A stretch of DNA of 50,768 nucleotides from DATJHM01 sp035493895 (GCA_035493895.1 DATJHM010000182.1:1-50768); one strand, 5' to 3'; positions 15,595 through 23,921 are shown, counted from the first letter of the stretch. The notes: generated by a model from the sequence alone, not told the origin. Numbers and translations: made by a program.

Positions 15595-16344
15595 ATGGGC
15601 AAATTAACTGGTAAGACGGCTATCGTGACCGGCGCTGCCAACGGCATTGGGCGCGGCATCGCGGAAGCGTTCGCTGCTGAAGGGGCTGATGTCGCAATCG
15701 CCGATATCGTGACCGCTGAGCAGGCGCAACCTGTGCTGGATGCCATTCGTCAGCTCGGCCAGAAAGCGCTATTCGTACGCACCGACGTTGCCGATGAGCA
15801 GCAGGTACGCACATTGGTAGAGACCACGATTGAAACCTTTGGGCATGTGGATATCCTGGTCAACAATGCTGGTATCTTTACGCAATCGCTGCTCGAAGAC
15901 ATGCCCGTTGCGGACTGGGATCGCGTCCTCAACGTGAATTTGCGCGGCACTTTTCTCTGTACCCGCTACGTGCTACCTCACTTGCTGGCACAGGGCGGCG
16001 GTCGCATCATCAACATTGCCTCGCAACTGGCATACCTTGGCGGCGTAGAGGTCGCGCATTATACTGCCAGCAAAGGCGCAGTCGTCGCATTCACGAAAGC
16101 CGTAGCACGCGAAGTCGCCACCAGAAACGTGCTGGTGAACGCCATCGCTCCCGGTCCCATCGTCACCGATCTGCTGCGCTCGGAGACGGAAGAATGGAAG
16201 GCCGCAAAGCTGGCTGACCTTCCCATCGGACGCTTTGGTGAAGTGAGTGAAGTGGCTCCCACCGCGGTTTTTCTGGCATCCGATGACGCCTCCTATTATG
16301 TAGGACAGACCCTTGGACCCAATGGTGGAGATGTTATGCTGTAG
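15595..16344 (+). CDS. SDR family oxidoreductase (3-oxoacyl-ACP reductase-like)
   Basis: Predicted 249-residue classical short-chain dehydrogenase, NAD(P)-dependent and cytosolic. It shows TGAANGIG (cofactor loop, residues about 12-19), an acidic ADI after strand 2 suggesting NAD, NNAG, catalytic Ser in INIASQLAY, YTASK with Tyr and Lys, and NAIAPGPIVTD. It ends GQTLGPNGGDVML, the usual C-terminus. ATG follows GAAGGA. It is the first of two SDRs flanking the GS-like/amidohydrolase pair; an alcohol or carbonyl oxidation step in the same pathway is inferred. Confidence 0.92.
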   Translation: MGKLTGKTAIVTGAANGIGRGIAEAFAAEGADVAIADIVTAEQAQPVLDAIRQLGQKALFVRTDVADEQQVRTLVETTIETFGHVDILVNNAGIFTQSLLEDMPVADWDRVLNVNLRGTFLCTRYVLPHLLAQGGGRIINIASQLAYLGGVEVAHYTASKGAVVAFTKAVAREVATRNVLVNAIAPGPIVTDLLRSETEEWKAAKLADLPIGRFGEVSEVAPTAVFLASDDASYYVGQTLGPNGGDVML

Positions 16345-16381
16345 AGGCCAGGATTATCTTCGCTCAACACGAATCAACCCC

Positions 16382-16480
16382 CGTAGAGGCGCGGCTTGTC
16401 TGCGCCTGGGGCTTGTCTGCGCCTGGGGCTTGTCTGCGCCTGGGGTTTGTCTGCGCCTGGGGCTTGTCTGCGCCTGGGGC
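16382..16480. repeat. GTAG-headed palindromic repeat expanded into a 17-bp tandem array
   Basis: GTAGAGGCGCGGCTTGTCTGCGCC begins at 16383 with AGGCGC...GCGCCT able to form a hairpin. Its 3-prime part, CTTGTCTGCGCCTGGGG, is then repeated five times at 16395, 16412, 16429, 16446 and 16463, an exact 17-bp period with one C-to-T change. It occupies the gap between the SDR and the GS-like gene. Confidence 0.88.
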
Positions 16481-16537
16481 CTCGTGTTGAACGAGATATA
16501 TCCTTCGTCCGTTTGTTAGAAAGATGGAATAGCTGCA

Positions 16538-17890
16538 ATGAATAGCGTCGATATCGTGGAGCAGGCTCAGGCCGCTGGTGTCCAGCTTGTACGCTTCCTG
16601 TATTGCGATCATAGCGGAGTGACACGCGGCAAGGTCATTCATGTCTCGCATCTTGCGAGCAAACTGCACGAAGGTCTGGGGCTGACACGTGCGCAAATGG
16701 CCATGAATTTGTTGGAAGATCTGGTCTATGTAGAAGGGATGGAGCCGGTCGGCGAGATCCGTCTCGTACCTGATGCGGAGACGTTCAGCGTATTGCCCTG
16801 GACGCCGAGCAGTGCCAGCCTGATATGCGATCAATTGGATCACAATCACTTGAACTGGGGTTCGTGTCCTCGCTCGTTTCTGAAAGAGGTGGTGGCGAAG
16901 GCCGCAGATGTCGGTATTCGTGTCGAGGCAACTTTCGAGAACGAGTTCTATCTGGCCCGAGAGCAGAATGGAACCTTTGTGCCGCCCTTTGGCCGTGAGC
17001 CCGTCTATAGCTCAATCGGCCTGGATTTCTCGGCCCAGATCATGCATGATATCGTTCAGGCGCTGGGTTCGCAGGGCATTGTGGTGGAGCAGGCCATCAA
17101 TGAGTATGGGGCTGGGCAGCAGGAGATTTCTATCCACCATGCTCCAGCTGTGAAGGCCGCCGATAATCAAATCAAGCTGCGTGACACCGCGCGTGGCGTG
17201 GCTTTACAGCATGGACTTCTGGCAAGCTTCGCGCCCAAGCCATATCCCGATGAGATCGGCAGCGGTTGCCACGTGCACTTTAGCCTCTGGGATCAGCAGA
17301 GCGGGCATAATCTCCTCTACGATCCGCAGGACCCACGGAGACTCAGCCAGACTGGACGCTACTTTATTGCGGGCATTCTTGAGCATCTCCCCGCGCTCGT
17401 GGCTTTGACCTGTCCCAGCTACAATTCGTATCGACGACTTCAGCCGAAGGCGTGGAGCTCTGCATATACGGCCTGGGGCTTTGACAACCGGGAAGCTGCC
17501 GTGCGCATCGTCTCGCCTTTCTGGGGACGCGAAGAGCAGTCCTATCATATCGAGCTGAAAACCGTCGATAGTAGCGCCAATCCCTACATCGCGCTTGCCG
17601 GACTGATTGCGGCCGGGCTCGACGGCGTCAAACGACAGCTCGATCCCGGCGCGCCCTGCGAACACGATCCTTCCTTGTTGAGCGATGCCGAGCGTGAACA
17701 GAACCACATCCGTCGCTTGCCAACAACGATGGCCAGCGCTCTGGACAATCTGGAGCGGAGCCAGCTCTTCATGGAGACGATGGGCGATCTGCTGAGCCGC
17801 TCTTATCTCGCGGTCCGGCGCTCGGAAGAGAAGGCATTCTCGGCGCAGGATACCGATTTTGAGATTCGTCACCACTTCTATAAGTTCTAG
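16538..17890 (+). CDS. Glutamine synthetase-family ligase (gamma-glutamylamide synthetase-like)
   Basis: Predicted 450-residue GS-fold enzyme. ATP-dependent ligation of glutamate to ammonia or an amine is the family reaction. The beta-grasp N-domain (VRFLYCDHSGVTRGKVI) is followed by the catalytic domain: EATFENEFYL (metal Glu), INEYGAGQQEISIHHA, GSGCHVHFSLW (the ATP/metal His), NSYRRL, then REAAVRIVSPF and ELKTVDSSANPYIALAG. These forms resemble PuuA/FluG/GlnA4-type ligases more than housekeeping GlnA: the adenylylation-loop NLY motif of GlnA is not evident. It ends 18 nt before the amidohydrolase. No strong ribosome site is seen, but the ATG is well placed. Confidence 0.9.
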   Translation: MNSVDIVEQAQAAGVQLVRFLYCDHSGVTRGKVIHVSHLASKLHEGLGLTRAQMAMNLLEDLVYVEGMEPVGEIRLVPDAETFSVLPWTPSSASLICDQLDHNHLNWGSCPRSFLKEVVAKAADVGIRVEATFENEFYLAREQNGTFVPPFGREPVYSSIGLDFSAQIMHDIVQALGSQGIVVEQAINEYGAGQQEISIHHAPAVKAADNQIKLRDTARGVALQHGLLASFAPKPYPDEIGSGCHVHFSLWDQQSGHNLLYDPQDPRRLSQTGRYFIAGILEHLPALVALTCPSYNSYRRLQPKAWSSAYTAWGFDNREAAVRIVSPFWGREEQSYHIELKTVDSSANPYIALAGLIAAGLDGVKRQLDPGAPCEHDPSLLSDAEREQNHIRRLPTTMASALDNLERSQLFMETMGDLLSRSYLAVRRSEEKAFSAQDTDFEIRHHFYKF

Positions 17891-17907
17891 ATGTTTGGAG
17901 GTGCTCG

Positions 17908-19053
17908 ATGACAGCAATAGATCTTACGCATGTGCCAGTGGCAGATAACCACTGCCACGGCATCTTACATACGCAGGGTCCAATGGATGTACCCTTGTGG
18001 CGTCAGCGTTTTACCGAGTCCACCGATCATTCCATGCGCAATACCCATGTGGCGACGACCCTGTTTTATCGCCGCCTGATCCGTGCGATGGCGGAATTTC
18101 TCGGCTGTGAGGCGACGGAAGAGGCGGTCCTGGCAGCGCGGCAAACTTACGATGCGCGCACGCTCGTGAGCAAATATCTGCAAGACGCCAATATCGCGGT
18201 CCTTTTTCTGGATAAAGGGCTCCCGTCCCAGGATCTGGTGTTCACTGACGCCGAGCATGCCGAACTGGGAAAGTGCCGTGTCGCGCCAATGTTGCGTGTC
18301 GAGCTGCTGATGCAGGATCTGGTGGCGAAACATGCCTCTCTCTCTGAGGTGAAAGAGGCGCTCAAAGCCGCGCTGAACGATGTTCGTGGACAGGGGTATG
18401 TCGCGTTCAAAAGTATCGTCGCATACCGCACTGGTCTGGATATCCGCACCTGGAGCAATGACGAAGCCAATGCAGCCTTTGTCGGAGCGAGGCGCGAGGT
18501 GGAGGCGAAAGGCTCTGTACGCCTGGGCTATAAGCCGCTACTGGATACACTGTTGCACGTGGTCTTTGCCGAAGCTGCCCGACAGGAACTGCCGATCCAG
18601 TTTCACACCGGCTATGGCGATACCGACGCTGATATGCTGCTGGCGAATCCGCTCAATCTGCGTGCCGTGCTGGAGGAGAAAGCGTATCGCGCGATGAGCG
18701 TCATCCTGCTCCATGAGTCCTATCCCTATACCCGTCAGGGGGCGTATCTGGCTACCGTGTATGAGAATGCCTACTTCGACCTCTCGTACGCTATTCCCTT
18801 CCTGGGTTATAATGAGATGCTCGAATTTACGCGCGGGGCGCTGGACGTAGCGCCAATCTCGAAGCTTGTCTACAGTTCTGACGCCGTTGGTGTGCCCGAA
18901 CTGCATTGGATCAGTGCGCGTGACGGGCGGAAAATCCTGGGGCAGGCGCTGGGCGAGCGTGTGGCAAATGGAGAGCTGGATGTAGCCGAGGCTGAGGCCG
19001 CCGGAGTTGCCATCCTGCGCGATAATGCGCTACGCGTCTATGGTCTTGCCTAG
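17908..19053 (+). CDS. Amidohydrolase family 2 protein (FluG N-domain-like)
   Basis: Predicted 381-residue metal-dependent hydrolase of the amidohydrolase-2 type. The metal site begins with VADNHCHG (HxH), continues with QFHTGYGDTD (His), LLHESYPY (His) and YSSDAVGVPEL (Asp). GGAGGT precedes the ATG. Fungal FluG and plant NodGS proteins fuse exactly such an amidohydrolase to a GS-like domain; here the two are adjacent separate genes, 17 nt apart. It may hydrolyse a gamma-glutamyl or related amide made by the ligase; the actual reaction is unknown. Confidence 0.88.
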   Translation: MTAIDLTHVPVADNHCHGILHTQGPMDVPLWRQRFTESTDHSMRNTHVATTLFYRRLIRAMAEFLGCEATEEAVLAARQTYDARTLVSKYLQDANIAVLFLDKGLPSQDLVFTDAEHAELGKCRVAPMLRVELLMQDLVAKHASLSEVKEALKAALNDVRGQGYVAFKSIVAYRTGLDIRTWSNDEANAAFVGARREVEAKGSVRLGYKPLLDTLLHVVFAEAARQELPIQFHTGYGDTDADMLLANPLNLRAVLEEKAYRAMSVILLHESYPYTRQGAYLATVYENAYFDLSYAIPFLGYNEMLEFTRGALDVAPISKLVYSSDAVGVPELHWISARDGRKILGQALGERVANGELDVAEAEAAGVAILRDNALRVYGLA

Positions 19054-19068
19054 TTTCGGAGGTATCGA

Positions 19069-19845
19069 ATGGGTCGGTTAGCCGGGAAAGTGGTTTTTCT
19101 CACCGGGGGTGGTGGCGTGCTGGGTCGTGCAAGCTCGGAGTTGTTCGCACGAGAGGGCGCGCGCATCGCGGTGGTCGATGCGCGCAAAGAGCAGGCGGAA
19201 GAGACGGCTCAACTTGTGGTTGCCCATGGCGGCGAAGCGATTGCGCTGTGTGCTGACGTTACGGACGAGTCCGCCGTGCGCACTGCCGTTGAGGCGACGG
19301 TACAACATTGGGGTTACCTGGATACGCTTTTCAATAATGCCGGGGTGATGCCTCACCAGGATGAGTCAGTACTGGATCTGGATGTGGAATTGATGGCGCG
19401 TATCTACGCTATCAATGTGACGGGGACGGCGCTCTGCTGCAAATATGCCGTTCCACATATCAAACGGATGGGGGGCGGTGCGGTCGTCAACATGAGTTCG
19501 TTCCTCGCGGTGATGGGGTGTATCAAGCCGCAGGATGCGTATGGGGCCAGCAAAGGCGCAATTGTATCGCTCACGCGTTCTCTGGCAGTGCAGCTTGGCG
19601 GAGATCATATTCGTGTGAATGCGCTCTGTCCCGGCCCGATCGAGACGGAACATGTTCGCCATTTTTTTGCCGATGAGGCGGCGCGCAAGCTGCGCCTCGA
19701 TCGTATTCCTCTGGGACGTTTTGGGCAACCCGAAGACGTTGCCGAACTCGCATTATTTCTTGCATCCGATGCCGCAAAATGGCTGACGGGTCAGGCAATT
19801 ATGCTCGATGGTGGTATTTCATGCAATTATTTCAGTGTTTTGTAG
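19069..19845 (+). CDS. SDR family oxidoreductase
   Basis: Predicted 258-residue classical SDR. TGGGGVLG stands in for the TGxxxGIG loop, followed by VVDAR (acidic, NAD-type), FNNAGVMPH, VNMSSFLAVMG (Ser), YGASK (Tyr/Lys) and NALCPGPIETEH. It ends WLTGQAIMLDGGISCNYFSVL, with the usual DGG near the C-terminus. GGAGGT precedes the ATG, 15 nt after the amidohydrolase stop, so it is operonic with the GS-like and amidohydrolase genes. It is the second SDR of the cluster and is not a recent duplicate of the first. Confidence 0.92.
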   Translation: MGRLAGKVVFLTGGGGVLGRASSELFAREGARIAVVDARKEQAEETAQLVVAHGGEAIALCADVTDESAVRTAVEATVQHWGYLDTLFNNAGVMPHQDESVLDLDVELMARIYAINVTGTALCCKYAVPHIKRMGGGAVVNMSSFLAVMGCIKPQDAYGASKGAIVSLTRSLAVQLGGDHIRVNALCPGPIETEHVRHFFADEAARKLRLDRIPLGRFGQPEDVAELALFLASDAAKWLTGQAIMLDGGISCNYFSVL

Positions 19846-19867
19846 GATATTGTGTAAGGAGGGATCC

Positions 19868-20620
19868 ATGTGTCGTCTGCTTGGTTATGTTACTCGTGAA
19901 CCCGGTACCATCGCATCTCAGCTCAATTCTACGCTAGAAGCATTCGTGGAGGCGTCTCGTCTTCATGCGGATGGCTGGGGGTTTGCCTGGTATAATGAGC
20001 AGGATCAGTTGCGGCTGGCGAAAGCTCCTGAGGCTGCTTTTACGAGTCAGGAGTTCGCTTCTCTGGCCGAGGACACACGTACAGATGCCTTTCTGGGTCA
20101 TCTACGCTGGGCGACTCCCGGCTTCTTGCTCTGTATGGCGAATACGCATCCGTTTGCATATGGCCAGACTGCTTTTGCGCATAATGGCGTCATCAAACCC
20201 AATACGGAGCTCGAAAAGCTCATTGCTCCGCATTTGCGTGGGCAGCTCACAGGGACGACGGATAGCGAGCGCCATTTTTTTGCGCTTCTTTCCGCGCTTG
20301 AGAGTGCCGCAGATCCGGTAGAGGCCATTCGCGCATACATCAGTCAGTTGCACGAGCGCACGCAGATCATAAGCGCCAATTTTCTGTTGCTGACGCCGGA
20401 CACGTTCTATGCGGTCTGCGATTTTGATCCGCAAGCGGAGCTGTCGCAGAAAAAGCCGGACTATTTCCGCTTAAAGTATCACGTGACTGCCGATGCTGTT
20501 GTCGTCGGATCGACGGAGTTGGGACAGGATGAGCAGTGGCAAACGGTCGACAATGGCCAGATGCTCCTTGTCAGTCGTGATACACTTGAGGTATCTCTTA
20601 TCGATCTGCTTGTGCACTGA
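19868..20620 (+). CDS. Class II glutamine amidotransferase (EgtC/YafJ-like Ntn hydrolase)
   Basis: Predicted 250-residue Ntn-type hydrolase. Start at MCRLLGYV puts the nucleophile Cys at position 2, as required after Met removal; the longer frame to 19808 is rejected for this reason and because AAGGAGGG lies just upstream of 19868. Family motifs are HADGWGFAWY, FLGHLRWATPG, NTHPFAYGQTAFAHNG and GTTDSERHFF. This stand-alone class II domain resembles EgtC, which removes gamma-glutamate from an ergothioneine intermediate. In this cluster it could release glutamate from a gamma-glutamylated amine; that is inference. Confidence 0.88.
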   Translation: MCRLLGYVTREPGTIASQLNSTLEAFVEASRLHADGWGFAWYNEQDQLRLAKAPEAAFTSQEFASLAEDTRTDAFLGHLRWATPGFLLCMANTHPFAYGQTAFAHNGVIKPNTELEKLIAPHLRGQLTGTTDSERHFFALLSALESAADPVEAIRAYISQLHERTQIISANFLLLTPDTFYAVCDFDPQAELSQKKPDYFRLKYHVTADAVVVGSTELGQDEQWQTVDNGQMLLVSRDTLEVSLIDLLVH

Positions 20621-20645
20621 GAAATTCAATACAGGAGTAGTACCG

Positions 20646-21305
20646 ATTGTTACGTCAATACTGGACATAAAGAAGACTGTGCGTGCCAGCGATGTCGCCT
20701 ATGAGCGTCTCCGCGATATGATTATCGATCTGCGTCTGCGACCGGGGATTATCGTCGATGAGATGTCCCTGGCCGCAGAAATAGCACTCGGGCGCACCCC
20801 TGTGCATGAGGCGGTAGCGCGTCTGGTAGGTGATCGTCTGGTCACAGTGCTTCCCAGACGTGGTTTGATGATTGCGCCTATCGGACTGGAAGAGGTTCGT
20901 GAAATTTTCGAGGCGCGTGAAGCAATTGAGTGCGGCAATGCGTATTTTGCCGTGCACCATGCCACTGATGCCGAACTGGCAGAATTGCGCCATCTGGTCG
21001 AGCAAGCGGAGAATGCTCGTGAGGAGACCGATGCGCAACGCTTTTTAGATGACGATCAGCTTATCCACCGCTTTCTTGCTCGCTGTATGCACAATTCGTT
21101 TCTGCAAGATGCGACGGATCGAATCTTGCTGCATAGTTTACGCTTCTGGCGTTTCTACTTTACGACCTATCATGTTGCAGATAATACGCTGATCTCTCAT
21201 CAGGCGCTTCTGTCTGCGCTTGAGCGGCGCGATGCCCAGGAAGCTTCTATGCTTATGCGTGAGCATATCCTCACCTCGCGCGCTTTACTGAACGCATTAT
21301 TCTAA
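20646..21305 (+). CDS. GntR family regulator, FadR-type (FCD domain)
   Basis: Predicted about 219-residue repressor. The winged helix is DVAYERLRDMIIDLRLRPG, then SLAAEIALGRTPVHEAVARL with RTPVHEA as the recognition helix. A C-terminal all-helical FCD ligand domain follows (FEAREAIECGNAYFAVHHA, then HRFLARCMHNSF). The start is odd: AGGAG at 20633-20637 is followed at the right distance by ATT (20646) in frame, while the TTG at 20647 is out of frame and stops after seven codons. TTG at 20610, overlapping the previous gene, is the main alternative. It probably controls the cluster starting with the APC permease. Confidence 0.82.
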   Translation: MVTSILDIKKTVRASDVAYERLRDMIIDLRLRPGIIVDEMSLAAEIALGRTPVHEAVARLVGDRLVTVLPRRGLMIAPIGLEEVREIFEAREAIECGNAYFAVHHATDAELAELRHLVEQAENAREETDAQRFLDDDQLIHRFLARCMHNSFLQDATDRILLHSLRFWRFYFTTYHVADNTLISHQALLSALERRDAQEASMLMREHILTSRALLNALF

Positions 21306-21332
21306 TGAGCAAAAGCGTATTGTAAAAACTCT

Positions 21333-21418
21333 GCATGAAATGGGGCGGATGCATGCTCCGTATACGAGGGTGCCTCGTCCTGGTTTGAGATGGTTTGGTA
21401 TCCAGCCTCATTTCATGC
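21333..21418. other. Long imperfect inverted repeat, possible structured RNA
   Basis: GCATGAAATGGGGC (21333-21346) matches the complement of GCCTCATTTCATGC (21405-21418) at 13 of 14 positions. Inside, ACGAGG-GTG-CCTCGT forms a second perfect hairpin. It follows the FadR-type gene by 27 nt and no gene occupies 21306-21562. It could be a terminator-associated structure, a small RNA or a palindromic element; no T-run follows. Confidence 0.5.
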
Positions 21419-21562
21419 CATGAAGATGATATGCTGTACATATTACATCTGAATCACGTTTTTCTTTCCTGATACCTCATTGTTATCACAATCCGTTCTT
21501 TGAAGCCGCAAAGAAGCTACAAAAAGCCCTGGCCGAAAAAATATGAAAGGGAACATCAGGCT

Positions 21563-22345
21563 ATGTCCACTGTTTTTGATCATACCGCTCACAATCGGCG
21601 CGCCTGGAATGAGATCGCCGCAGTTCGTCACGAGAGTCAGCCGCCAGCCTCTTTTTTTGCGCAGGGCAATTCTACTCTTGATCCTCGCGAGAGACAGGCA
21701 TTCGGCGATGTTGCAGGCAAGACGCTGCTCCATCTCCAATGCGCGACGGGCGAAGATACGCTCTCCTGGGCCATCGCAGGCGCGGAGGCAACCGGCGTCG
21801 ATATCAGTGAACCTCAGATCGAGCTGGCCCGGCAAAAAGCTGCTCAGGCCAATCTCTCCGCGCGTTTTGTCGCTGCCGATGTCTATGCCCTGCCCGACTC
21901 TCTCCTCCCGGCAACATTTGATTATGTCTATACGGGGAAAGGGGTCCTCGTCTGGCTCCCCGATATCGTTCTCTGGGCGCAGACGATCGCGAGGATGTTG
22001 AAGCCGGGCGGTCTCTTCCAGCTTTTTGAGGAGCATCCTATTGCGAACTGCGTCTGGCCAGAGGGAGGCGGACTTCAGTTGGAAAGCGACTATTTTGGCA
22101 GGAGCAATCCCGAATACTCGCAAGGCTGGCGACATTTTCAGGGGGGAGAGCAGGCGGTCGAGCAGAAAGCGGAATTTGCCTGGCCACTGGGGGATATCGT
22201 TACGGCCATTGCCCGGGCTGGACTGCGCATCGAACGCCTGGAAGAATTTCCTGTAGAGCAGAACTGGCGCTTCAATGAGCAGGCCGGGCAATTCGCACGT
22301 CTGCCCGGTAGCATATTGCTTCTCGCACGGAAAGACCATGCATAA
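21563..22345 (+). CDS. Class I SAM-dependent methyltransferase
   Basis: Predicted 260-residue methyltransferase. KTLLHLQCATGEDTLSWA is motif I (with CATGE for the Gly-rich loop), followed by the acidic ATGVDIS after strand 2, FVAADVYALP (motif II) and ARMLKPGGLFQLFE (motif III). C-terminal sequence SDYFGRSNPEYSQGW and FPVEQNWRF is common in this subgroup, whose substrates are unknown. The ATG at 21563 is preceded by AAAGGG at slightly long spacing; a longer frame to 21500 exists. The small gap to the next gene (83 nt, with its own ribosome site) leaves operon structure open. Confidence 0.88.
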   Translation: MSTVFDHTAHNRRAWNEIAAVRHESQPPASFFAQGNSTLDPRERQAFGDVAGKTLLHLQCATGEDTLSWAIAGAEATGVDISEPQIELARQKAAQANLSARFVAADVYALPDSLLPATFDYVYTGKGVLVWLPDIVLWAQTIARMLKPGGLFQLFEEHPIANCVWPEGGGLQLESDYFGRSNPEYSQGWRHFQGGEQAVEQKAEFAWPLGDIVTAIARAGLRIERLEEFPVEQNWRFNEQAGQFARLPGSILLLARKDHA

Positions 22346-22428
22346 AGCGATATAATGTGGGTGGAAAACGACAGAACACACGGCACAGGGAAAGTGCTAA
22401 CAACGGATTTGACAAGGAGTAGCTATTT

Positions 22429-23454
22429 ATGTTCTTACATGATCTTGATGCTGCATCAGTGGGTGCCCGGCTGGGATTGAGTGAGGATTTCAATCCCTGG
22501 CTTGAGGACTTAGCGTCGATCGAGCCGTCGCTTCCATTTCGTCTGCCTGATATGCATGAAGTTGACGACCTGTTTGCTCGCCTGGGCATATCGCCCGCAG
22601 ATGCTGCTGAGATCGTCGATGCGTGGCCCAACCCGGAGCAGTCCCCGGAGCTATGGTGGCTTTTGCAGCGTTGCTACCAGCAGCTCGTTGCGCAAACAGA
22701 CAATCCATACCGCTCCCTTCACTGGCAGACACTCCCGTCACATCTGGGGGCGGCTGGCAGGCTCTTCTACATCTACGTATTCCTGGCAGCCTTTCCGATC
22801 ACGCGGCAACGGCACCAGGAGCATGCTATTCCCGATGCTATAGCCTGGGCAACCCTCGCTGACCTTGGTGAGCACATTGCTATCCACCGACGCGTCTTCG
22901 GAAATGCTGGCCTCAGTAGTCCACGCTGGCTCGTTCACCATTTTCGCGGCGATATCTATCGGCTCGGTCGATTGCAGTTTGAGCGAACGCGGCTCTCTAC
23001 CTGGCAGCCAATCTACGACGATATCATCAATAAGGATGTGCCGGGACCGAAACCAACCCCTGACACTCCTGTTCTCTCTGTGCATATTCCGGAATCAGGT
23101 GGAGCATTGGAGCCAGCCGCATGCTCCGCGTCATTGGCGCTGGCACGTGATTTCTTCGCTCGCCACTTTCCTGAAGAACCATACCACGTTGGGTGTTGCG
23201 CATCCTGGCTGCTCGACCCGCAACTCGCCGACTATTTGCCTCCTACCTCCAACATCGTGCGTTTCCAGCGCATGTTTCACGTCGTTTCGCACAGTAGCGA
23301 TGGCGACCCGGATGTCATGCAGTTCGTCTTCAGACGTACCACCACGGACTCACTTGATGAACTTCCTCAGCGAACGACGCTCGAACGGGCTGTCGTCGCG
23401 CATCTGCGCTCTGGACGGCATTGGCAGTTCTCCTATGGTTGGCTCACGCTGTAG
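22429..23454 (+). CDS. Acyltransferase domain-containing protein (GNAT-like, DUF5596 type)
   Basis: Predicted 341-residue protein resembling a family annotated as acyltransferase domain-containing proteins in Actinobacteria and Chloroflexota. The N-terminal helical region (about 1-120) is followed by a conserved HIAIHRRVFGNAGL segment, then GDIYRLGRLQFER, which is the hallmark I rely on. The C-terminal half has LSVHIPESGGALEPAA and EPYHVGCCASWLLDPQLADY. AAGGAGT is 8 nt before the ATG. The biochemical activity is not established; the family label rests on pattern recognition. It precedes the small leader-like peptide gene by 302 nt, a stretch with only a weak TATACT -10 candidate at about 23646. 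Confidence 0.65.
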   Translation: MFLHDLDAASVGARLGLSEDFNPWLEDLASIEPSLPFRLPDMHEVDDLFARLGISPADAAEIVDAWPNPEQSPELWWLLQRCYQQLVAQTDNPYRSLHWQTLPSHLGAAGRLFYIYVFLAAFPITRQRHQEHAIPDAIAWATLADLGEHIAIHRRVFGNAGLSSPRWLVHHFRGDIYRLGRLQFERTRLSTWQPIYDDIINKDVPGPKPTPDTPVLSVHIPESGGALEPAACSASLALARDFFARHFPEEPYHVGCCASWLLDPQLADYLPPTSNIVRFQRMFHVVSHSSDGDPDVMQFVFRRTTTDSLDELPQRTTLERAVVAHLRSGRHWQFSYGWLTL

Positions 23455-23756
23455 AGGGCAACGTTGATCCGTTCGCGCATCGGGGCCAGATTGCGGAATG
23501 AGGAATCATCAGGAGAATACACCTTTTCCTTTCTGCATGAGCGAAAAGAGGAACTGATTAGATGCGTAACATGATACCAAAGTGGATACTCAGCAATCTC
23601 TGATGAATTCCTCTCCCGGGCGATGTGCAATATTTTTGTGTCGTCTATACTACAACTACACAAGGAACACGATACAGTATATTGCAAGGTTGCTCAGTAC
23701 ACGATTATTGCATGATTTCAGAAGTCACTTTTCTGGGATCATAAGGAGAATTGAAA

Positions 23757-23921
23757 ATGCAACAGGAGATCATTCATCTAACAGTAGAAGATGAAAAACA
23801 GAATGTGCAGGAACTTCTGAACGAGCAAGCCGAAGTTGAACTCAGCGATGCCGATCTTGCCGAAATCAGAGGAGCTATGGGCGTTCCCTATAACCAGTTG
23901 TTTGAGCGTTATCACGCCTGA
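23757..23921 (+). CDS. 54-residue peptide with double-glycine-type leader (RiPP or signal precursor candidate)
   Basis: A small gene with AAGGAG and ideal spacing before the ATG. The product begins MQQEIIHLTVEDEKQNVQEL and is strongly acidic. It contains VELSDADLAEIRGA, the LS(D/E)xxLxxIxGA pattern of leaders cut after GG or GA by bifunctional peptidase-exporters. The remaining 14 residues, MGVPYNQLFERYHA, would be the core: it has no Cys, Ser or Thr, so it cannot form lanthionines, and its modification, if any, is unclear. No peptidase-exporter or maturation enzyme is adjacent; a LysE exporter follows at 24362 and a methyltransferase lies upstream. The coding call is fair; the RiPP idea is inference. 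Confidence 0.6.
   Translation: MQQEIIHLTVEDEKQNVQELLNEQAEVELSDADLAEIRGAMGVPYNQLFERYHA

Noticed and set aside
19808..19867. N-terminal extension of the class II amidotransferase
   Set aside because: It would bury the catalytic Cys that must be residue 2, and the ribosome site lies after it.
21443..22381. 312-codon minus-strand frame opposite the methyltransferase
   Set aside because: No domain or ribosome site; the + strand frame has complete SAM-binding motifs.
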